Assembly (NCBI GenBank): GCA_947461145.1
Contig: CANHJD010000006.1
Coordinates: forward strand, 1 to 38,529
Origin: Bacteriovoracaceae bacterium
GTDB lineage: Bacteria > Bdellovibrionota > Bacteriovoracia > Bacteriovoracales > Bacteriovoracaceae
Length of the DNA stretch: 38,529 nt
Direction of reading: 5' to 3'
Made by a program: the position numbers and the translations under genes. Below are positions 33,000 to 38,529 of the stretch, one piece after another. Under the pieces are notes generated by a model. It made no database searches. It was not told the DNA's origin and worked only from the letters and a program-made list of their open reading frames with translations. Every line of letters begins with the position of its first letter. Within the stretch, counting starts at the first letter, position 1.

Positions 33000-33851
33000 A
33001 TGAAAACATTTTTGCTTCTGGCCATTATGACTATGTCAGCTTCTGCATTCGCTTTACCTGTGGCACCTTTTGATGCCCTACAAGTAGCGCCGCTAAAATC
33101 AAAAACTCTCAATTCTTTAGAGTATGATTTTGAAGGAATTGTAAAACTCTCCAACTGTTCAGGTGCCTTAATTAAATTTAACGGCATGCCCTCTTCGGCA
33201 AAAGCAATTGTTATGACAAATGGTCACTGTATTCAAAAGCCAACTGGTTATTTGAATCCCGGTGAAGCTTGGTTTAATCGACCTATGGCAAGAGAGATGA
33301 AGCTTTTTGATAAGAGCATGAATCTTTTCCCAATCAAAACAACTAAAATTATCTACGCTACAATGACAGATACAGATCTTGCACTTTATGAACTAGATAA
33401 GTCCTATGCAGAAATTTTTAAAACAACAAATGTTCGGCCTTTACTTCTCGATACAATGAGACCATCTCTCGGTCACCCTATTGAAATCATCTCTGGATAT
33501 TGGGATCGTGGTTATTCGTGTGAAGTTGATAACTTTATTTTTCAAGTTAAAGAAGGCCAATGGACTTGGACTGATTCTATTCGCTACACTCCAGGCTGCG
33601 ACACAATAGGTGGAACTTCTGGGTCACCAATTATTGCAAAAGGTGAACGAGTGGTCATTGGGATTAATAATACATCCAATGATAAGGGTGAGAAATGCAC
33701 GCTTAACAATCCTTGCGAAGTGAGTGCAAATGGGGACATTAACGCCACTCAAGGAGTTCGTTATGGCCAGCAGACTTACAACATTTATAACTGCCTTACT
33801 GTTGATTTCAAGCTTGATCTGAACATCAATGGTTGTGATTTACCGAAGTAA
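33000..33851 (+). CDS. Exported trypsin-like serine protease
   Basis: About 283 aa. The ATG at 33000 is preferred to the ORF-track start at 32988 because the GGGAG ribosome-binding site overlaps that earlier codon. The signal peptide is MKTFLLLAIMTMSASAFA. The chymotrypsin-fold triad is visible: His76 in TNGHCI, Asp126 in TDTDLALYEL and Ser207 in GGTSGSPIIA. Several cysteines (SNCSG, YSCEVD, PGCD, KCTLNNPC) could form disulfides, as in secreted proteases. It is probably secreted or periplasmic and may help digest host or environmental proteins. The next gene begins 5 bp after the stop, so they form one unit. Confidence 0.88.
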   Translation: MKTFLLLAIMTMSASAFALPVAPFDALQVAPLKSKTLNSLEYDFEGIVKLSNCSGALIKFNGMPSSAKAIVMTNGHCIQKPTGYLNPGEAWFNRPMAREMKLFDKSMNLFPIKTTKIIYATMTDTDLALYELDKSYAEIFKTTNVRPLLLDTMRPSLGHPIEIISGYWDRGYSCEVDNFIFQVKEGQWTWTDSIRYTPGCDTIGGTSGSPIIAKGERVVIGINNTSNDKGEKCTLNNPCEVSANGDINATQGVRYGQQTYNIYNCLTVDFKLDLNINGCDLPK

Positions 33852-33856
33852 GCCTC

Positions 33857-34603
33857 ATGAAAGGGACTTTTTTTAGCAAGCCACTTGAATGGAATATTGA
33901 AACTGATAAAGAATCTTGGGCCCAAGGAGAGAGTGTTAAAGGCACTCTCCGCGTAAAAAATCATGGTTCAGAATCTATAAGTCTTGAATTGTCCGGTGTT
34001 GGGCTTGCTCATGCAGACATTAAAAAAGTTCATGCTCGCACCGAAGGAGCAATGAAATTTGATGTGAAAGAAACTTTCTCAGATTCTGAACTTCAAGCAA
34101 ATGAATCGAAAGAACTTCTCTTTAACCTCATCCTTCCTTCAAATTGCGCTGTGACAGATAAAAAGGCCAGCTACTATCTTGCCTATGGCAAAGAAGCCTC
34201 TGAAAATCATCTCATGCTAAAAATTGAACCCAAGCCTCTTTTTGGAAAGGTAATCGGACTTCTTGATACTTTTCATCGCTTCAAACTTAAAGAGTATAAA
34301 GCTGCTAAAAATGGTGTCGAATATAAATTAATCCCACCAACCTCAAGAGATATGGCAAATCTAGAATCACTAAATCTTATTTTTTCCATGAGTGGGGAGA
34401 ATCTGCAGATGGACTTTGATTTTCAGGTCAAAAAACTTGAAACAGAATCAGTGACTACGAAAATCACTAAGGTGGGAGTCAAAATTCAAAAAGTTCTTAC
34501 CCCTAGAGAATATTCTTTAGGCAAAGACATGATCAACCAGGACACTCTTTTGAAATCTTTAGAGAGTGCGATTTCAGAAGTTAAACTTAAAAGCGTTTTT
34601 TAG
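33857..34603 (+). CDS. Arrestin/Spo0M-like beta-sandwich protein
   Basis: A 248-aa protein without a signal peptide. The N-terminal region WNIETDKESWAQGESVKGTLRVKNHGSESISLELSGVGL is like the first beta-sandwich of Spo0M/arrestin-type proteins: a strand, a Y/W-x-x-G-E-x-V-x-G pattern and a following conserved strand. The second half (GVEYKLIPPTSRDMANLESLNLIFSMSGENLQMDFDFQVKK) would be the second sandwich domain. Spo0M proteins affect sporulation in Bacillus, but the molecular role in other bacteria is unknown. I make this call from the fold pattern only, with moderate confidence. It probably shares a transcript with the protease gene 5 bp upstream and ends at a strong hairpin. Confidence 0.55.
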   Translation: MKGTFFSKPLEWNIETDKESWAQGESVKGTLRVKNHGSESISLELSGVGLAHADIKKVHARTEGAMKFDVKETFSDSELQANESKELLFNLILPSNCAVTDKKASYYLAYGKEASENHLMLKIEPKPLFGKVIGLLDTFHRFKLKEYKAAKNGVEYKLIPPTSRDMANLESLNLIFSMSGENLQMDFDFQVKKLETESVTTKITKVGVKIQKVLTPREYSLGKDMINQDTLLKSLESAISEVKLKSVF

Positions 34604-34606
34604 TAT

Positions 34607-34631
34607 AAATGGGAGGTTTCTCCTCCCATTT
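34607..34631. terminator. Bidirectional terminator hairpin
   Basis: AAATGGGAGG (34607-34616) and CCTCCCATTT (34622-34631) form a perfect 10-bp stem with a 5-base loop. It fills the gap between the convergent arrestin-like and transglutaminase genes. The A and T ends of the stem give U-rich tails in both directions. Confidence 0.85.
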
Positions 34632-34634
34632 GAA

Positions 34635-35804
34635 TTATCTTGTAATCGGTTTGTAGATTCTATTTAAGCCTTCAAGCGGAAAGCGCCCATCACGAAATTT
34701 TTCATCTTTTTTCTTCATCCAAAGCATATCTGGCCTGGTAACCGAAATCCAACTTCCGCCTGTTATATTTCCTGATTTATCTAATTCAAGAATATATTCA
34801 TAATTTTTACTTTTAAAAGCTTGTGAGGCTGTAGAGGTCACTGGATCCTTGGAAACAAAATTAAGATTGCCTTCAGCAGCACTTTCAGGAGTGAAAAATT
34901 CAAGTTCTTCACCATAGGTCATGATAGTTTGAACTCTAACTTTTTTATCTATTCCTTTTTTTTGCTCAGCTAAGGAAGTCTCTAACTCTTCAACGACTGC
35001 CGACTCATATGCAACCACAGGTTGGTTCCAAACATCATTAAAGCGATCAACATCGGCCACAAAGCCCTTTGAATAAACTCCTATCATATTTGTCAGCACA
35101 ACGTGGAAGGCCCCAGCATTTACATCACTACATTCAGGTAGATTAGCAAGCCTTGCTTCTGGCATCGGAGCATGTCCGTCCTCAGTGCTCGCCTCACCAG
35201 GAACTTTACCTTGAGCAGCACATCGGTCCCCGATACGAGTATAAAGTCCCTTTGAGTTAAAAGCGTCATGCATAGAAAGAAGACCCTTCACATCAGAAGA
35301 ACCGAAAGGAACTCTAATTCCATCTTTATTTGTAATAACAACTCTGTCAGGTTCAGCATAATTAGATGCTGCTTGAGACCAACCATGACAAATACCCTCC
35401 CACCACAAATCATTAGGAGAGAGGCTTCGCAATACTTTCTTCGTGAGAGAGTATCTGTAATCAGCTTGTGAAATATCATAAAGCTCGGCTGGAGAAAGTT
35501 CAGACAACTGAGCTTCAGTCATTTTTTTTAGTTCTTCTTTCTTTAATAATCTGTATTCAAAAGGTTGAGGATTTGGGCTGTTCCAACGATAGGCTATCCC
35601 GCCTTTGTTTGATGGCCAATAAGACTCAGACCACCCCAAACGATCATCAAGAAGTTTTGCAGCTAAAGGAAGGGAGCGAAACTCAACTTTCATTTCACCA
35701 TCAGCGATGATTTTAAAATAGTGTGGGTTATTAGCACTATCCCATTTTTCTGCCATGGCCGAAGAAGCAACAAAAACAGAAGCCAATACAAAAAGCTTTT
35801 TCAT
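34635..35804 (-). CDS. Secreted GP42-like transglutaminase with Pep-13-type motif
   Basis: A 389-aa exported protein. The ATG at 35802-35804 gives a clear signal peptide (MKKLFVLASVFVASSAMA) and is preceded by AAGGGA; the ORF-track start would add 20 residues ahead of it. The protein resembles the transglutaminase-elicitor family of Phytophthora GP42: DLWWEGICHGWSQAA with the likely nucleophile Cys139, GAFHVVLTNMIG with His234 and GFVADVDRF with Asp251/253. Directly after comes VWNQPV (258-263), identical to the start of the plant-recognised Pep-13 peptide. Calcium-dependent protein cross-linking is the expected activity, outside the cytoplasm. It is monocistronic, next to a shared terminator. 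Confidence 0.85.
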   Translation of the reverse strand: MKKLFVLASVFVASSAMAEKWDSANNPHYFKIIADGEMKVEFRSLPLAAKLLDDRLGWSESYWPSNKGGIAYRWNSPNPQPFEYRLLKKEELKKMTEAQLSELSPAELYDISQADYRYSLTKKVLRSLSPNDLWWEGICHGWSQAASNYAEPDRVVITNKDGIRVPFGSSDVKGLLSMHDAFNSKGLYTRIGDRCAAQGKVPGEASTEDGHAPMPEARLANLPECSDVNAGAFHVVLTNMIGVYSKGFVADVDRFNDVWNQPVVAYESAVVEELETSLAEQKKGIDKKVRVQTIMTYGEELEFFTPESAAEGNLNFVSKDPVTSTASQAFKSKNYEYILELDKSGNITGGSWISVTRPDMLWMKKKDEKFRDGRFPLEGLNRIYKPITR

Positions 35805-35928
35805 ATTCCCTTTCCCTCTTTTAAAACTGCTGAGCGTTATAGCTCTAAAACGACCAGGACTCAAGCCAACTGGAAGTTTTTACAAAGGGGAAACAGAATC
35901 TAAGTGACTGAAATAACTAGTTTAATAA

Positions 35929-37515
35929 TTACTCTAACCCAAGGAAATGGTCATAGGAACATTCCTCATCCCTAACACCTCTGTCCTCGATCGAAATCAC
36001 CCTACTTGCTATAGTTTGAATAAACTCGTGGTCATGAGAGGTAAAAAGAAGAGTGCCTTTAAAATCAATTAGTCCTTCGTTTACGGCCGTAATGGTTTCA
36101 AGATCAAGATGATTCGTAGGATTATCCATAACAAGGACGTTCGAACCTGAAAGCATCATCTTTGAAAGCATACAACGTACCTTTTCGCCTCCCGAAAGGA
36201 CGTTACATTTCTTTAGGGCCTCTTCGCCAGAGAAGAGCATGCGTCCTAAAAATCCGCGTAAAAAAGTTTCTGTTTGATCTTTAGAATACTGACGAAGCCA
36301 GTTGATAAGATCAAGTGATGCATCTTTAAAAAATTCAGAGTTATCATTTGGTAAATAAGCTCTTGAAGTCGTGATCCCCCATTCAAATTTTCCACTATCA
36401 GGCTCCATCTCCCCCATCAGAACTTTGAATAGTGCTGAGGTCACGACCTCTGATTTTGCTAGGAAAACAACCTTCTGCCCTTTTTTGATCGTAAAAGAGG
36501 CATTATTAATAATTTTTTTCCCTTCAAGACTCACTGTAAGACCATCAACTCTCAGCAGGTTATCACCCGCTTCACGGTCAGCGCGAAACCCAACATAAGG
36601 ATATTTTCTTGAAGAAGGCTGAATGTCCTCGAGGGTTAATTTATCTAGCATTTTCTTACGAGAAGTCGCCTGTGAAGATTTAGAAGCGTTAGCAGAAAAG
36701 CGCTGAATAAAATCTTTCAACTCTTTCATTTTATCTTCAACTTTCTTATTTTGATCCGACATCATTCTCTGAGCAAGCTGAGAGGATTTATACCAAAAAT
36801 CGTAATTTCCGACGTAGAGCTTAATCTTATTAAAATCAATATCGCAAATATGGGTACAGACTTTATTTAAAAAATGTCGGTCATGGGAAACAACGAGAAC
36901 TGTGGTCTCTTGCTGGTCCATAATAAAATTTTCAAGCCACTGGATTGCTTTGAGATCAAGATCGTTGGTGGGCTCATCCAAGAGAAGAATCTCTGGCTTT
37001 CCGAAGAGGGCCTGAGCAAGAAGAACTTTTACTTTCTCTCCACCCGTGAGTTCTTTCATTTTCTTTTGATGAATATCTTCCTTAATTCCGAGACCGGCCA
37101 GAAGTGAAGCGGCATTCGCCTCAGCTTCCCAGCCATTCATCTCTGCAAATAAAGACTCAAGCTCTGCTGTACGCTCACCATCTGCATCTGAGAAATCTTC
37201 CTTGGCATAAAGAGCATCTTTCTCTTTCATAATATCAACTAAACGTGAATGTCCAAGAATGACAGTCGTGAGAACAACTTCTTCCTCATACGCAAAGTGG
37301 TTCTGTTTTAATATGGCCAAACGCTCACCAGGAGTGACTTCAATTCGTCCAGATGTAGGTGAAATTTCGCTGCTGAGGATTTTGAGAAATGTGGACTTAC
37401 CTGCACCATTTGCACCAATGATGCCGTAGCAATTGCCAGGCGTAAACTTAAGGTTCACATCATCAAATAGAGTTCTTCCACCAAACTGAAGTCGTAGGTC
37501 ATGGACAGCAAGCAT
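35929..37515 (-). CDS. ybiT: ABC-F family ATPase, YbiT-like
   Basis: A soluble protein of 528 aa with two ABC domains and no membrane helices. I start at the ATG 37513-37515, with AAGGA 7 bases upstream; the ORF track adds 8 codons. Domain 1 has Walker A GANGAGKST (35-42), signature LTGGEKVKVLLAQAL and Walker B LLLDEPTNDLD. A linker of about 80 residues (WYKSSQLAQRMMSDQNKKVEDKM) is the PtIM-type arm that reaches the P-site tRNA. Domain 2 has the signature LSGGEKVRCML but Walker B reads VMDNPTNHLD, with Asn where the catalytic Glu is usual. ABC-F proteins act on ribosomes to relieve stalling. The length matches YbiT (about 530). Confidence 0.88.
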   Translation of the reverse strand: MLAVHDLRLQFGGRTLFDDVNLKFTPGNCYGIIGANGAGKSTFLKILSSEISPTSGRIEVTPGERLAILKQNHFAYEEEVVLTTVILGHSRLVDIMKEKDALYAKEDFSDADGERTAELESLFAEMNGWEAEANAASLLAGLGIKEDIHQKKMKELTGGEKVKVLLAQALFGKPEILLLDEPTNDLDLKAIQWLENFIMDQQETTVLVVSHDRHFLNKVCTHICDIDFNKIKLYVGNYDFWYKSSQLAQRMMSDQNKKVEDKMKELKDFIQRFSANASKSSQATSRKKMLDKLTLEDIQPSSRKYPYVGFRADREAGDNLLRVDGLTVSLEGKKIINNASFTIKKGQKVVFLAKSEVVTSALFKVLMGEMEPDSGKFEWGITTSRAYLPNDNSEFFKDASLDLINWLRQYSKDQTETFLRGFLGRMLFSGEEALKKCNVLSGGEKVRCMLSKMMLSGSNVLVMDNPTNHLDLETITAVNEGLIDFKGTLLFTSHDHEFIQTIASRVISIEDRGVRDEECSYDHFLGLE

Positions 37516-37582
37516 AAATATCCTTGAATTTTTGCCCAAATTTAGCAGAAAACAAAAAAAATGTCTTGAAGTTTAGAAAGGT

Positions 37583-38221
37583 CTAAAGAGAAATACTAAA
37601 TTTTACAGAGGAGCGGTTAAGGTACTGGACTGATTCTACATATTCTTTATGGAGGGACTCAACATGAGAAAAATGATCACCAAAGATTTCTTTGAGATTT
37701 TCAGTATGTGTGCGCTGAAGTTCATCTTCTTTTGAATCCCCTTCAACTAGTGCTTCATCAGTTGAACTAGCAGCATCTTCTGCTACGGTCGTATTGGCAT
37801 CAGAAAAATCAACACGTTCAGCAAACTTTTTCTTCTCGTCCATATAGGCCGAAAACATTTCATCGGCCTTATCTGGATCTACGCTTACAAGATATTCTTT
37901 TAAATTATTTTTCCACCCATCTTCAATATCATTCCAAGGAAGCTGAGACAGGTCCTCTCCATCGTACTCTTCTTCCTCTTCCTCCTCATATTCAGAATCT
38001 GGAACAAATGATGAGTTTGTTGATGAAAAGGCAGTGATGGCTTCCTTATCAGTGATTTCACTTTCTGGAGTTGGAATTACTGCTTTTTTTATGGGTACTT
38101 TTTGTACAGCAGACTGCCTAATAGAAAGGCTATCCTCTTTTGGAGTAGATACAATTTTCTTCTGACTTTGAAAGTGAAGAAAGAGGCAGGCAAAAAAACT
38201 GATTATAAGGGCAGTTCTCAT
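37583..38221 (-). CDS. Acidic exported protein of unknown function
   Basis: A 212-aa protein with a signal peptide or N-terminal anchor (MRTALIISFFACLFLHF). The mature part is strongly acidic, with a run of Glu/Tyr (SEYEEEEEEEYDGEDL) around residues 75-92, followed by a mostly helical C-terminal half (FSAYMDEKKKFAERVDF, ENLKEIFGDHFSHVESLHKEYVES). It has low-complexity Ser/Thr/Ala stretches and no catalytic motif. The ATG is directly preceded by AGGGG, with a short palindrome (CCCCTTAAAATTAGGGG) overlapping the ribosome-binding site. I do not recognise the family. It lies between the YbiT-like and Bax-inhibitor genes on the same strand but with separate gaps. Confidence 0.65.
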   Translation of the reverse strand: MRTALIISFFACLFLHFQSQKKIVSTPKEDSLSIRQSAVQKVPIKKAVIPTPESEITDKEAITAFSSTNSSFVPDSEYEEEEEEEYDGEDLSQLPWNDIEDGWKNNLKEYLVSVDPDKADEMFSAYMDEKKKFAERVDFSDANTTVAEDAASSTDEALVEGDSKEDELQRTHTENLKEIFGDHFSHVESLHKEYVESVQYLNRSSVKFSISL

Positions 38222-38282
38222 CCCCTAATTTTAAGGGGAATCTGGAAGTGAAAGAATCGGGCAAAATTAACCTAGTATAAAC

Positions 38283-38304
38283 CACCCGACCCTAAGGTCG
38301 GGTG
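38283..38304 (-). terminator. Terminator hairpin after the Bax-inhibitor-1 family gene
   Basis: CACCCGACC (38283-38291) and GGTCGGGTG (38296-38304) form a perfect GC-rich 9-bp stem with a 4-base loop. On the minus strand it follows the stop of the Bax-inhibitor-1 gene by 11 bases and is followed by GTTTATACT. Confidence 0.8.
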
Positions 38305-38315
38305 AATGATAAAAA

Positions 38316-38529
38316 CTATTTACGTCGATCGCCACTCATACGAAGAATGAAAAGAAATAGGTTGATGAAGTCTAAGTACAAGGCCAAAGAACCGAGAATT
38401 GCACCCTTCTGAGTCTCCTCAGAGTTTCTTGAATAATGGGCCATACTCTTAATTTTCTGAGTGTCATAGGCGGTTAATCCGGCAAAAACGATGATACCAA
38501 CAAGGCCGTAAACTTTGCTGGCCACAGAC
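38316..38529 (-). CDS. Bax inhibitor-1 family membrane protein, C-terminal fragment
   Basis: The reading frame is open through the right edge, so only the last 70 or so codons are seen; the GTG at the ORF-track start is internal, not the true start. The visible part has two hydrophobic helices and the family signature YDTQKIK followed by GSLALYLDFINLFLFILRMSG and a basic end. BI-1/YbhL/TmbIM proteins are seven-helix inner-membrane proteins, several of which leak calcium or protons through a pore controlled by conserved Asp residues. Asp in AYDTQKI and LYLDFIN fit those positions. It would be the typical YbhL/YccA-like housekeeping copy, ending at a strong hairpin. Confidence 0.88.
   Translation of the reverse strand, partial: SVASKVYGLVGIIVFAGLTAYDTQKIKSMAHYSRNSEETQKGAILGSLALYLDFINLFLFILRMSGDRRK

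Noticed and set aside
38205-38240. CCCCTTAAAATTAGGGG palindrome as a riboswitch or terminator
   Set aside because: The stem is only about 5 bp and overlaps the ribosome-binding site of the acidic protein gene; there is no larger conserved RNA fold visible. It may weakly mask the start, but I cannot support more.

Overview
The window is about 38.5 kb of compact, AT-rich bacterial DNA with short intergenic gaps and many overlapping stop/start codons. The gene content suggests a diderm of the Bdellovibrionota, probably Bacteriovorax-like. The reasons are a TolQ/TolR-type motor clustered with TPR and FHA proteins, a myxobacteria/Bdellovibrio-style outer-membrane barrel next to a vWA lipoprotein, several lipoproteins with clear lipoboxes, and secreted transglutaminase- and protease-like enzymes. 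The lineage call is an inference from gene content, not from a marker gene. I see no rRNA, tRNA, CRISPR array, insertion sequence or prophage.

Region 1 (1-9875, all minus strand) is the most interesting part. Operon A runs from 5488 down past the left edge: a TolQ/ExbB-type channel, two TolR/ExbD-type proteins, a 949-aa TPR protein, a TPR lipoprotein and the start of an FHA-domain protein. Operon B (9575 to 5843) encodes a vWA-domain lipoprotein with a 51-bp tandem repeat, an outer-membrane beta-barrel, a periplasmic TPR protein and an 82-aa secreted protein. Both operons start from near-identical upstream regions: a sigma70-like promoter followed by a 32-bp element that matches at 28 of 32 positions. 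This points to co-expression of an inner-membrane motor module and an outer-membrane adhesion module. The architecture resembles the Myxococcus Agl/Glt gliding machinery with a CglB-like adhesin.

Region 2 (9874-16673) is mostly housekeeping: an unknown lipoprotein; an operon of an RlmN-type radical SAM methyltransferase, TcdA and a DUF1232 protein; a small secreted protein; a YchJ-like SEC-C protein coupled to a Gre-fold elongation factor; the helicase HrpB; and a DUF1653 protein.

Region 3 (16667-22095) is a three-gene operon for a DabA/DabB inorganic-carbon system. It has an extra, degenerate antiporter-like membrane subunit.

Region 4 (22263-38529) is a mosaic of short transcription units: an alpha/beta hydrolase, a beta-class GST, a long divergent ABC1/UbiB-type kinase-like protein, a DUF1460 protein, a DmeF-like CDF metal exporter with a transglutaminase-like partner, a DMT exporter, a GNAT acetyltransferase with a PlsC-like acyltransferase, a methyltransferase, phenylalanine hydroxylase, a secreted trypsin-like protease with an arrestin-like protein, a GP42/Pep-13-type transglutaminase, a YbiT-like ABC-F protein, an acidic secreted protein and the 3' end of a Bax-inhibitor-1 family gene. 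Convergent pairs are often separated by strong hairpins.
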